From Streptomyces sp. NBC_00078 (lineage in GTDB: Bacteria > Actinomycetota > Actinomycetes > Streptomycetales > Streptomycetaceae), in the NCBI RefSeq assembly GCF_026343335.1, contig NZ_JAPELX010000001.1:6820001-6884000 (forward strand): 64,000 nucleotides of DNA, in the 5' to 3' direction. Both the position numbers and the translations under genes were made by a program. Of this stretch, positions 15,566 to 23,974 are shown in pieces (position 1 is the first letter of the stretch; the number at the start of each line of letters is the position of its first letter). Below the pieces are notes generated by a model that did not search any database, was not told where the DNA came from, and saw only the letters and a program-made list of their open reading frames with translations.

Positions 15566-15917
15566 GTCCTTTCCGGTACGTCCGCGCGGACGTACCGGAG
15601 CGACGTGGGCGCCGCTCCGGCGGCATCGGCACAGCGGGTCTTTTGGCGTGCGCAGAGCACCGGGGAGCCAGGTGTATGCGTGTGTCCGCCGGGCCGTGGC
15701 GTGCGACGAGCCGAGGGAGAGCCGGCGCGCGGGTCCGTAGTCCCTCGCTCGTGACCATGAAGCGCGATGCCCCGTCCTGAGCGGGGGCTGCTCGGAATGC
15801 CGCCGGCCCTGACTCTCGGACACGGCTTCCCTCTGCGACTCCCCCCGACTGGTGTGCCTTGGACGTTGCGGACCGGGGGGAGCCTTGCCGACCGCGAGAC
15901 AGAGTCCGGCCGTGTCC
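15566..15917. other. Intergenic stretch between convergent genes
   Basis: Apart from the palindrome at 15572-15599 I see no gene or clear signal. Frames on both strands show the biased composition of antisense high-GC DNA. Confidence 0.5.
15572..15599. terminator. Perfect 28-base palindrome, probable terminator
   Basis: Arms TCCGGTACGTCCGC (15572-15585) and GCGGACGTACCGGA (15586-15599) pair without mismatch, starting seven bases after the stop of the preceding gene. It could work in both directions, since the next gene converges. Confidence 0.65.
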
Positions 15918-16553
15918 TCAGCGGGCTGCCGCGCGGCGCAGTACCTCCGAAGCGGCACCGCCGGTCCGTGGCAGCAGCGGCGGTGCTTCTGACATGCCGA
16001 AGGGCTCCGGTGACGAGTCCGCGCTGGGGCGGCGGCCGCCGCGGCCCTCGCCGAGGACCTGCCAGCCGTCCCGGGTCAGAGTGATGTACGCGCCGCAGCG
16101 CAGCCCGTGCAGAGTGCACGCGTCGCGCAGGCCCCACATCCAGGCGCCGTCTTCTTCGGTCCAACGCGCGTCGCCCTCACGGCAGTAGAGCAGCACGGCG
16201 GTGCGCACCGGTGTGCGGCGCCGCAGGTCGTGGGGGATCACGCGGCGCAGCTGGGCGAGCAGTGTGTTGCGGAACAGCCAGCCGTCGGCCGGAGCCGGTC
16301 GGCGCGTGAACGAGGCGCTCGCGCAAAGGCGTTCGTCCGGGTCGAGGACAGCCACGATCGCAGTCGCCGGCCTGGGATGGTGCCGGGAATGGAGGCCGCT
16401 GACGACTTCCCGGGGATTGCGCAGCAGGGGGATTCCGGCTGCGGCCCACTCTGCGGGTTCGAGCATGCGGGTGAGAGGGTTGGCGGATGCGGCGGACAGG
16501 TCGGCAGACGTCGACGTGGATGCCGCCGATGACGGAGCGAATCCGAAGGTCAC
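15918..16553 (-). CDS. Conserved Streptomyces protein, function unknown
   Basis: This 211-aa protein has a Ser/Ala-rich start, a middle domain with VVSGLHSRHHP, ATAIVAVLDPDERLCASASF and FRNTLLAQLRRVIPHDLRRR, then TAVLLYCREGDARWTEEDGAWMW. It has no membrane segment. The H-S-R-H-H and D-P-D-E stretches could be catalytic, but I cannot assign a family; a JAB/RadC-like or nuclease-like fold would only be a guess. GTG 16553 is preceded by GGGAGG. It keeps the position expected between rnhB and recQ. Confidence 0.7.
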   Translation of the reverse strand: MTFGFAPSSAASTSTSADLSAASANPLTRMLEPAEWAAAGIPLLRNPREVVSGLHSRHHPRPATAIVAVLDPDERLCASASFTRRPAPADGWLFRNTLLAQLRRVIPHDLRRRTPVRTAVLLYCREGDARWTEEDGAWMWGLRDACTLHGLRCGAYITLTRDGWQVLGEGRGGRRPSADSSPEPFGMSEAPPLLPRTGGAASEVLRRAAAR

Positions 16554-16872
16554 GGTCCTCCCTTCGGCTACGCGCCCACACTGCGGGCGGGGTTTTGTTC
16601 AGGGGAGCGCACGCCGCAGCAGAGCCCTACCGGACCACGGACGAGCCGTGCGGGGAGCGGACTCCAATTCTTGCTGTCGAACTGGGATGCGGCAACGAGC
16701 AATTGGGGCCACTGACCGGAATCTGATGGTGTGTGGTTTATATCCCTACCCAGGGTGTCGCGTCGCGACGCGTGAGACGACCGTTCATCTCACGTTCGTA
16801 CACCGTTGGGACGGAAGCGGTCCGGGGCGGTGGCCGGCGGATGTGCGGTGCCACGCGGCAGTCAGCCTGAAC

Positions 16873-17868
16873 GGCCAGAACCAGGGGCAACACCCCCTGG
16901 GCACCGGCACGTCGGAGCGTGCGGGCCGCGACTGCGAGCGTCCAGCCGGTCTCGGTGAAGTCGTCCACGAGGAGGACGGGGCCGACAGCCTCGGCGAGCG
17001 CGGAAGCCAGGGCCGTCGGCACGGTAGCGTGCCCTCCAGTGCCTTCAAACGCTGAACGCTGTTACCGCGGGACACGCGGGGCTCGCCCGCGTAATTCACG
17101 GAGCCCAGCAGCGGCAGCCTGTCGACCTCCGCGATGCGCTCACCCAGGGAGTTGATCAGCTGTGGGCGGGTGCGGGAGGCGATGTTGACCACTCCCACCG
17201 GGCGCGGTTGCGCGTCCGCAGCTCCCGAGGCCCAGCCGTCACGGCCCTTGGCCCAGTCGGTGAGCACGCCCACGAAGGCCTTCGCCACTTCGTCCGGCAC
17301 GGGTCCGTCCGGGACCTGCGGCGCGAGCATGGGGCGCAGCCGGTCGCTCCGGCCGATGCCCGACATGCGGCCCAACGCCCGCCTCGGGACGGCCTGTTCG
17401 CCGTACCGGGATACGTCCCTTGAGGCCGACGCCGATCGCTGGAAGGCCGGTCGGCCCCATGCGGCGCGGCTTCACCCTCGACGCCCGCCCGGTCGAGATC
17501 GATGCCTGCCGCGTCCATAGCGGTCACGGAGATGTCCGTGGTGAATCGCGCGCCCGCGCAGTTGTCGCAGCGGCCGCAGGGCTTGGCGCCCTCGTCGTCG
17601 GGCTGACGCGGCAGAAATTGCATACGGCAGAGCGTCGTCGAGGCGTACTCGCTCATCGCCTGCTGCTCGGACTTGCGCTGCCGCGCGACCCACTCGTATC
17701 CCTCGGCCTCGTAGCTTCATGGCCGCCCGGCCGCGATCCAGCCGCTCCAGACCCGCTTGACCGCCCGTCCGGGTCGAGAACCGCGTTCGCCGTGGCTGTG
17801 GGCGCGAGCAAGGGCACTCCCGGCGGCAGATCGCCGAGCATGGTACGCAACCGTCGGCAGTCTGTGGC
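16873..17868 (-). pseudogene. Decayed, inverted recQ-like gene with internal deletion and frameshifts
   Basis: Read on the minus strand, fragments match the intact recQ at 17945-20104 in the same order but in changing frames: DCRRLRTMLGDLPPGVPLLA near 17868, AVKRVWSGW, a Cys-rich block (MQFLPRQPDDEGAKPCGRCD), PRRMGPTGL, RPVGVV / RPQLINSLGERIAEVDRLPL, and VGPVLLVDDFTETGWTLAV near 16970. TATANA is followed almost directly by AVKRV, so roughly 230 codons of the helicase core are deleted. The N-terminal ~160 codons are missing, and several frameshifts and stops remain. It is a second, clearly diverged recQ copy lying tail-out from the start of the intact one. Confidence 0.88.
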
Positions 17869-17944
17869 GGACGCACTCTTCGTAGGCGCTTTGCCACGGT
17901 GGGTGGATTCGCTGATTGTCAGTGCCATCGGGTTGCATGGGGGT

Positions 17945-20104
17945 ATGGACACCCTCGCGCTGCGCACTGAAGCTGACGCCATCCTCGCCGAGCTGATCGG
18001 CGCCCCGGGGAGTTCGGCGCGGTTGCGGGAGGACCAGTGGCAGGCAGTGGCGGCTCTGGTGGAGGAGCGTCGTCGTGCGCTGGTGGTGCAGCGCACCGGT
18101 TGGGGCAAGTCTGCTGTGTATTTCGTGGCCACCGCGCTGTTGCGTCGGCGCGGGGCCGGCCCGACGGTGATCATTTCGCCGCTTCTGGCGTTGATGCGTA
18201 ACCAGGTCGAGTCGGCGGCGAGGGCAGGGATCCAGGCACGCACGATCAACTCGGCCAATCCCGAGGAGTGGGAAACGATCTACGGCGAGGTGGAGCGCGG
18301 TGAGACCGACGTTCTCCTCGTGAGCCCGGAGCGCCTTAATTCCGTGGATTTCCGCGATCAGGTGCTGCCGAGGCTCGCGGCCACGACTGGTCTCCTGGTG
18401 GTCGATGAGGCGCACTGCATTTCCGACTGGGGGCATGATTTCCGTCCGGACTACCGTCGGTTGCGGACCATGCTGGCGGAGTTGCCGGCGGGGGTGCCGG
18501 TGCTGGCCACGACGGCGACCGCGAACGCGCGGGTGACCGCGGATGTAGCGGAGCAGCTGGGCACTGGGAGCGGGGACGCCCTGGTGCTGCGAGGGCCGCT
18601 GGACCGGGAAAGTCTTCGACTGGGAGTGCTGGAACTGCCGAATGCTGCGCATCGGTTGGCCTGGCTGGGGGAGCGGCTGGGGGACCTGCAGGGTTCGGGG
18701 ATCATCTACACGCTGACGGTGGCGGCGGCGGAGGAGGTCGCGGCGTTCTTGCGGCAGCGTGGGTATCCGGTGGCTTCCTATACGGGGAAGACGGAGAACG
18801 CCGAGCGGCTGCAGGCGGAGGAGGATCTGCTGGCGAACCGAGTGAAAGCGCTGGTGGCCACGTCCGCACTCGGTATGGGCTTTGACAAGCCCGACCTCGG
18901 TTTCGTGGTGCACCTGGGGTCGCCCTCGTCCCCGATCGCCTATTACCAGCAGGTGGGTCGTGCAGGGCGTGGTGTGGACCATGCCGATGTGCTGCTGCTT
19001 CCGGGTAAGGAGGACGAGGCGATCTGGGCGTACTTTGCTTCGGTGGGTTTCCCGCCGGAGGAGCAGGTGCGGCGCACCCTGGATGTACTGGAGCAGGCGG
19101 GCCGTCCGCTGTCGCTGCCTGCGCTGGAGCCGTTGGTTGATCTTCGGCGTTCGCGTCTGGAGACGATGCTGAAGGTCCTGGACGTGGATGGTGCCGTCAA
19201 GCGGGTGAAGGGCGGCTGGACGGCGACGGGGCAGCCGTGGGCGTACGACGCGCAGCGGTATGCCTGGGTCGCCAAGCAGCGGGAGGCTGAGCAGCAGGCC
19301 ATGCGGGACTACGTGTCGACCACGGGGTGCCGCATGGAGTTCCTGCAGCGGCAGTTGGACGACGAGAAGGCGGTCCCGTGCGGTCGTTGTGACACGTGTG
19401 TGGGGCCGTGGCTGGACCCTGCGATTTCTTCCGCGGCTCTTGCGGCGGCGACGGGCGAGCTGGACCGGCCGGGCGTCGAGGTCGAGCCCCGCAAGATGTG
19501 GCCGACCGGCCTCGCCGCGGTCCGCATGGACCTCAAGGGCCGTATCCCCGCGGGACAGCAGGCCCTCACCGGGCGGGCACTGGGCAGGCTGTCGGACATC
19601 GGCTGGGGCAATCGCCTACGGCCGATCCTGTCGGCTCAGGCAGCAGACGGACAGGTTCCCGAAGACGTGCTGAACGCTGTCGTCACGGTGTTGGCAGACT
19701 GGGCCCGCTCGCCGGGCGGCTGGGCCAGCGGCGCGCCCGACGCGGTGGCGCGGCCCGTGGGGATCGTCGCCATGCCATCCCTCAGTCGCCCCCAGCTGGT
19801 CGGCTCACTGGCCGAGGGCGTGGCCCGGGTCGGTAGGCTCCCGCTGCTGGGCAGCCTGGCCCACACCGCGCAGGCGGATGAGCATGCGGCGCATCGCAGC
19901 AACTCCGCGCAGCGGCTGCGCGCGCTGGCCGACTCGTTCACCGTGCCCGACGAACTCGCCGCCTCTTTGGCCGGCACGCCCGGTCCGGTCCTGCTCGTCG
20001 ATGACTACGCCGACTCCGGCTGGACCCTGGCGGTAGGCGCACGTCTCCTACGTCAGGCTGGCGCCGACCAGGTGTTCCCGCTTGTCCTTGCGTTGGCCGG
20101 GTGA
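17945..20104 (+). CDS. recQ: RecQ-type ATP-dependent DNA helicase with C-terminal phosphoribosyltransferase-like domain
   Basis: The 719-aa protein has the RecQ helicase motifs: LVVQRTGWGKSAVYF at 47-61 (motif I; RTGWGKS in place of the usual PTGGGKS), LVVDEAHCISDWGHDFRPDY near 150-170 (DEAH box and aromatic-rich loop), ATTATAN, and YYQQVGRAGR (motif VI). The RecQ zinc domain follows near 460-485 (CRMEF, then PCGRCDTC). After ~500 an extension ends in GPVLLVDDYADSGWTLAVGA, a PRPP-loop signature of type I phosphoribosyltransferases. Such RecQ-PRTase fusions occur in actinobacteria. Fork or recombination repair is the family role; what the PRTase part does is unknown. ATG 17945 is chosen, with TTG 17936 as an alternative. 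Confidence 0.9.
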   Translation: MDTLALRTEADAILAELIGAPGSSARLREDQWQAVAALVEERRRALVVQRTGWGKSAVYFVATALLRRRGAGPTVIISPLLALMRNQVESAARAGIQARTINSANPEEWETIYGEVERGETDVLLVSPERLNSVDFRDQVLPRLAATTGLLVVDEAHCISDWGHDFRPDYRRLRTMLAELPAGVPVLATTATANARVTADVAEQLGTGSGDALVLRGPLDRESLRLGVLELPNAAHRLAWLGERLGDLQGSGIIYTLTVAAAEEVAAFLRQRGYPVASYTGKTENAERLQAEEDLLANRVKALVATSALGMGFDKPDLGFVVHLGSPSSPIAYYQQVGRAGRGVDHADVLLLPGKEDEAIWAYFASVGFPPEEQVRRTLDVLEQAGRPLSLPALEPLVDLRRSRLETMLKVLDVDGAVKRVKGGWTATGQPWAYDAQRYAWVAKQREAEQQAMRDYVSTTGCRMEFLQRQLDDEKAVPCGRCDTCVGPWLDPAISSAALAAATGELDRPGVEVEPRKMWPTGLAAVRMDLKGRIPAGQQALTGRALGRLSDIGWGNRLRPILSAQAADGQVPEDVLNAVVTVLADWARSPGGWASGAPDAVARPVGIVAMPSLSRPQLVGSLAEGVARVGRLPLLGSLAHTAQADEHAAHRSNSAQRLRALADSFTVPDELAASLAGTPGPVLLVDDYADSGWTLAVGARLLRQAGADQVFPLVLALAG

Positions 20105-20680
20105 GCGAACCAAGGGTTTACCGCTCGGAGTCAGGCCCGAAGAGCGACTCTGGCCTGTACACCCTGTGCGCTTACGAATTATCGTTGGTGGTTCGAGTGC
20201 GATTTCGTTTTGCCGGTCGCGCACAGACTCGCTACCGTTTTCCTCTGCGACGAGGGCGTTGTGGCCTTCGCTGACGCGTCGCTTGACCATGGACCACAAG
20301 TGCTCTCGCGTGGTGCCGACCGTGCCGAAGCGCTTGGACAGCCACGGAAAGTCGCCCTCCTCAATGAGGATCTCGCCGACCGCCTCCTCCCCGGCGAAGC
20401 TGCCAGATATCCGCCTCGTTCCATAACCGCAACCACCCCTCCACGCTCTCCGACCGATACCGCGGAGCCTTCCACGCAGGTCTGAGACAGCCCGCAGGAC
20501 AGCACTGATCATCAGGGTCCGGCGGCCTCCGGCTGCCGGACCCCCAGACTGTCGCTCATTGCTCCCAGTCCTCCCCGCTTCGCTGCCAAGCGAACGAACT
20601 GGGGCGACCAGCAGCCCTGGCCGAATTCACCCAGCCCCATCAGATCCGGATACCTAGTCTGGGAAATGGCCCGTAGGGAC
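20105..20680. other. Left edge of the accessory block, no firm gene
   Basis: A minus-strand frame ending inside recQ (20048-20512) contains a protein-like stretch (AVGEILIEEGDFPWLSKRFG, then REHLWSMVKRR) that I cannot assign. It may be a gene remnant, but its overlap with recQ makes an intact gene unlikely. The remainder (20512-20680) shows nothing I can support. The conserved chromosomal order stops here and resumes at 40941. Confidence 0.4.
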
Positions 20681-21010
20681 TCATGGGATGAGGAGTTCAC
20701 ACTCCTTGATGACCAGTACTGTTCCGTCCTCGCTGAAGACCCGACATTCTCCCTTGACGGTGACGGTGACGCCCAGGGGGACGCTTCGTACAATCCGGAA
20801 TGATTCCTTGATTCGGTGGTCAAATGGCAGCACGAAGATGGCGAGGTGGGGTCCTCCGGGGACATCTGACACTTCCACCACCGGCGTACCATACTGGCTT
20901 TCGCCCGTCCGGATCGAGATTCCCTCGAGAGTGAGGAACTTCCCATAGTAGGCACGCTCGGCGGCGGCGCGATCTGCGGTGAATTCGTTGTGGAGGTCTC
21001 GAATCTTCAT
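20681..21010 (-). CDS. tRNA_anti-like OB-fold protein
   Basis: The 109-aa protein (KIRDLHNEFTADRAAAERAY, YGKFLTLEGISI, VTVKGECRVFSEDGTVLVIK) matches the small OB-fold family called tRNA_anti-like. In that family an N-terminal helix of the EF-x-AD-x-AAAE-x-Y form precedes a beta-barrel. Function of the family is not known to me. No signal peptide is seen, although many relatives are secreted. Start ATG 21008-21010 has GAAGG upstream. It sits among gene debris and has no functional neighbour. Confidence 0.65.
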   Translation of the reverse strand: MKIRDLHNEFTADRAAAERAYYGKFLTLEGISIRTGESQYGTPVVEVSDVPGGPHLAIFVLPFDHRIKESFRIVRSVPLGVTVTVKGECRVFSEDGTVLVIKECELLIP

Positions 21011-21072
21011 TGTTTGCTGCCTTCTCTAGTGGCGCGTGATCCTGCTGGTCTTGTTCGAGTTGTCGTCGACTG

Positions 21073-21216
21073 GTGCTCCGCGCTTGAGATCTTCTGACGT
21101 TCGGCCTTCTTTAGGATGTCGCCTGCTGCCGTAATCCAGGTGAATGGGCGGGCGCGGTCGTTCCAGCCGTCGTTGTAGGTGCGGAGCTTGGCGTTGAGGT
21201 CTTTGACCGAAGTGCC
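21073..21216 (-). pseudogene. IS630-family transposase, 3' remnant
   Basis: About 48 codons read SVKDLNAKLRTYNDGWNDRA, then PFTWITAAGDILKKAERQKIS, the typical C-terminal end of IS630-family transposases. The DDE catalytic part is absent. Confidence 0.75.
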
Positions 21217-21374
21217 ACGGCGGCTGCCTGGCGGCGGAAGTGGTGGGGTCGCACCGGGCGCCTCCCGTGCACGGTGACGACGCTCGGGGCGATCGGCTTT
21301 CTGACGGTCGGCTTCGCCTGCAACATGGTTCCGACGCCGTTCGGTTGAACCACGTGGAACCGAGGCGGGCGGCA

Positions 21375-21575
21375 TCAGCGCCAGGAGACAGGACTGCGGT
21401 AGCCGGCCACAAGCTCAAGGCGGCGCCAGCGGGCCTGCGGGCGGCGGTTGCCATGGGCGAACCGCGGAGTGGTGGCACGCTGCGCGGCGGTGCGGGCTGT
21501 CAGAACCGCGATCAGCGCGGCGAGTTCCTCTGGAGTGGCATCGCCGTGGATGATGCGGAGGTCCCCCTGGTCCAT
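21375..21575 (-). CDS. Acyl-CoA carboxylase epsilon subunit
   Basis: This 66-aa protein (LRIIHGDATPEELAALIAVL ... W-R-R-L-E-L ... SPVSWR) is a full-length AccE/PccE-type epsilon subunit. These small proteins stabilise actinobacterial acetyl/propionyl-CoA carboxylase by bridging the biotin-carrying alpha and carboxyltransferase beta subunits. It begins 21 bases after the stop of a beta-subunit remnant, the normal operon order, but the beta gene beside it is broken. It therefore either serves a carboxylase encoded elsewhere or is a stranded survivor. A GGAGC ribosome-binding site precedes ATG 21575. Confidence 0.8.
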   Translation of the reverse strand: MDQGDLRIIHGDATPEELAALIAVLTARTAAQRATTPRFAHGNRRPQARWRRLELVAGYRSPVSWR

Positions 21576-21596
21576 CTGCTGCTCCTTCGGTGCGCC

Positions 21597-21790
21597 TCAC
21601 TGGGGTGGGTTGCCGTGCTTGCGGGCAGGCAGGTCCGCGTGCTTGGTGCGGAGCATCTGCGGGGAGCGGATGAGCCCCTCGCGGGTGGCGGCGGGGTCGA
21701 TCACGTCATCGACCAGGCCGCGCTCGGCGGCGTAGTAGGGGTGCATCAGCTCGTCCTTGTACTGCTGCACCATCTCCACGCGCTTGGCCT
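21597..21790 (-). pseudogene. Acyl-CoA carboxylase beta subunit, C-terminal remnant
   Basis: The last ~63 codons of a PccB/AccD-type carboxyltransferase subunit survive (VEMVQQYKDELMHPYYAAER, GLVDDVIDP, MLRTKHADLPARKHGNPPQ). The 450-odd preceding residues, including the acyl-CoA and biotin sites, are missing. Upstream the sequence joins a fragment of an unrelated oxygenase. Confidence 0.85.
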
Positions 21791-21799
21791 CGGAGGTGC

Positions 21800-22060
21800 T
21801 GGGAGGTGCGTTCGGAGTCGGTGCCCGGGAGGGGCAGCGCGGCTTCTACCCGCCGACGCAGGTCGAGGCCGGTGAACGGGCCAGCCGCGCTGATCACGCC
21901 GTCGGGGCGGACCAGGACGGCGCCGGGGGAAACGCAGTCCTGGTCCGCGCAGGTCCGCCGGGGGCGGACCCGAGAGCCGGACGACGAGGGGCCCGCCGTC
22001 CGGAGTCGTGGGTTCGAGGCCACCGCCGGTGGCCGTCGCCGGAGCTTCGGGCGCGCGGTC
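21800..22060 (-). pseudogene. Aromatic FAD monooxygenase, C-terminal remnant with frameshift
   Basis: Two frames together resemble the C-terminal thioredoxin-like domain of polyketide/aromatic hydroxylases: GGPLVVRLSGPPPADLRGPG in one frame, then DQDCVSPGAVLVRPDGVIS in the next, ending RRRVEAALPL. The FAD-binding part is absent. It may be debris of a larger biosynthetic cluster, or from the same event that truncated the carboxylase gene. Confidence 0.65.
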
Positions 22061-22077
22061 ACGCGACGCTCGAGCAA

Positions 22078-22644
22078 TCAGCCGACCGGCGTCTCGCTGG
22101 TCGAGATGAGCCTGTGGTACTCCTTGGCGTCCAGGATGAGGGTCTCTTCCGACGGGTCGAAGATCATGCCGTAGACGGCGTGAACACCCTGATAGTCGAG
22201 CTGGCAGAACTCCAGCGTCTGCGTGACCGGGGCGAGGTACTCGTCGAGGGACCGTCGGGCGAGGCCTTCCGCTGCGTAGGTCTCCTGAGTGCTGCCGACC
22301 GTGACGGCCAGCCAAGCCTTCTTGCCGCTCAGCGCGGAGGCGGAACCGTCGAAGGTGAAGGCGAAACCGTGAACCAGCACCGCGTCGAACCAGGCCTTGA
22401 GAATCGACGTCACGTTGTACCAGTAGACCGGGAACTGGAGAACGATGGTGTCGTGCTCGCGCAGCAGCTGGTGCTCGCGTGCGACATCGATGTTGAAATC
22501 GGGGTAAGTCTGGTAGAGGTCGTGGACGGTGACGTTGTCCAAGTCCTTTATCTCGGCGAGCCGGGCGGCGTTGGCGCGGGATTCCGTGAGGTTCGGGTGG
22601 GCGACAATGACGAGGGTGCGATTTGTGGTCACTGACTGTTCCAT
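22078..22644 (-). CDS. NAD(P)H-dependent flavodoxin-fold oxidoreductase
   Basis: The 188-aa protein belongs to the flavodoxin_2 group (KefF/MdaB-like quinone or azo reductases): LVIVAHPNLTESRANA near residues 10-25, VLQFPVYWYNVTSILKAWFD around 68-88, and GKKAWLAVTVGS. It would bind FMN or FAD and reduce quinones or similar acceptors in the cytosol with NAD(P)H. Placed at the outer end of the left arm of the phenazine cluster, it could reduce phenazine or protect from redox cycling, but this is inference from position. An alternative start is ATG-less GTG a few codons in. Confidence 0.8.
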   Translation of the reverse strand: MEQSVTTNRTLVIVAHPNLTESRANAARLAEIKDLDNVTVHDLYQTYPDFNIDVAREHQLLREHDTIVLQFPVYWYNVTSILKAWFDAVLVHGFAFTFDGSASALSGKKAWLAVTVGSTQETYAAEGLARRSLDEYLAPVTQTLEFCQLDYQGVHAVYGMIFDPSEETLILDAKEYHRLISTSETPVG

Positions 22645-22887
22645 TTCTCATGTAGGACGCGAACCCGTGCGAACAGGTCGGCTGTGGCCGCGGTCATGCG
22701 TTCTTCTGGAGCGATTTGAAAGGGCGATCGCTGTCGGAACAAGCGGCTGCGTCTCTTAGTAAAGGCGGTCGGTGGTCCGAGCGGCATTTATCACGCAAGA
22801 TTGACGGACTCGTTCCACCGGAGACGGTCCGGGTGGTGGATGTTCACGCTCACCCCGTGCCCTGCGCCGGAATAAGGGCCCACACGG

Positions 22888-23751
22888 TCACGGCCTGACG
22901 GTGTCGAGTTCGGCGATCGCCTCGGCGGGCAGCTGCAGGTCAGCCGCGGCGATGTTCTCCCGCAGGTGAGCGACGCAGGAGGTTCCGGGGATCAGCACCG
23001 TCGACGGCGAGCGCTGCAGCAGCCAGGCGAGCGCCACCTGCTGCTCGGAGGCGCCAAGGCGTCGGGCGACGTCGCGCAGGGCCCGTGACCGCAGTGGGTG
23101 GAATCCGCCGCCAAGGGGGAAAAACGCGGCGTAGGCGATGTCCTCCTCGGCGCAGCGATCGACGAGGTCGTCGTCGGCGCGGTCGACCAGGTTGTACTGG
23201 TTCTGCACGGTGACCACGGGGGCGATGGCCTGGGCCTGGGTGAGCTGGGCGTCGGTGATCCCGCTGAGGCCGAGGTGACGGATCAGGCCCTGCTCACGCA
23301 GGCCGGCCAAGGTGCCGAACGGCTCGGCGACGGAGGCCCCGTCACCGTCGAATGAGGCCGTGCGCAGGTTGACCACGTCCAGGGTCTCCAGGCCGAGGTG
23401 CCGGAGATTCTCGTGGACCTGGGCCTTGAGGTCGGCGGGGTCCAGGGAGGTGATCCAGCCGCCGTTGGCGCTGCGGCGGACGCCGACCTTGGTGACGATG
23501 TGCAGACCGGCCGGGTAGGGGTGCAGGGCCTCCTTGATCAGTTCATTGACGACAGTCGGCCCGTAGAAGTCGCTGGTGTCGATGTGGGTGATGCCGAGCT
23601 CGACCGCTGCGCGCAGCACGGCGATCGCCTGAGTGCGATCCTTGGGCGGTCCGAAGACACCGGGACCGGTCAGCTGCATCGCGCCGTATCCCATCCGAGT
23701 GATGCTCAGGTCGTCGGCGAGGGTTAACGTCTGCAGGGCGGGGATACTCAT
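22888..23751 (-). CDS. Aldo/keto reductase
   Basis: The 287-aa protein has the family's (beta/alpha)8 landmarks: ITRMGYGAMQLTG at the N-terminus, HIDTSDFYGPTVVNELIKEA with catalytic Asp and Tyr, IVTKVG with the Lys, and a C-terminal NADPH site (VLIPGTSCVAHLREN). It reduces aldehydes or ketones with NADPH. ATG 23751 with GAGAGG upstream is chosen; the open frame extends to 23952 without supporting features. On the left arm of the phenazine cluster, it could reduce a phenazine aldehyde made by the EhpF/EhpG-like pair to an alcohol; this is inferred. Confidence 0.85.
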   Translation of the reverse strand: MSIPALQTLTLADDLSITRMGYGAMQLTGPGVFGPPKDRTQAIAVLRAAVELGITHIDTSDFYGPTVVNELIKEALHPYPAGLHIVTKVGVRRSANGGWITSLDPADLKAQVHENLRHLGLETLDVVNLRTASFDGDGASVAEPFGTLAGLREQGLIRHLGLSGITDAQLTQAQAIAPVVTVQNQYNLVDRADDDLVDRCAEEDIAYAAFFPLGGGFHPLRSRALRDVARRLGASEQQVALAWLLQRSPSTVLIPGTSCVAHLRENIAAADLQLPAEAIAELDTVRP

Positions 23752-23974
23752 CCGAAGGCCTCTCGGGTCTGATCGCGGCATTGTTGCGGACCGCTCGGCG
23801 CGTCCATTGGGGAAGTTTCCGTATTTGCGGCGGAGGCAGGGACGCGGCCGGGTGGCCAAGGGCGCGGGCCCCTGGCCACCCGACCGGTAGAAGACGAGCG
23901 CCGCGCCTGATGCATTCACGGCCGCGCCCAAACTTCCTGAAGCAGCATTCAAGCACTATCGGTACACCGGCGGT

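Noticed and set aside
17420..17944. N-terminal extension of RecQ
   Set aside because: This part is antisense to the decayed recQ copy and lacks any helicase motif; RecQ length and start fit ATG 17945.
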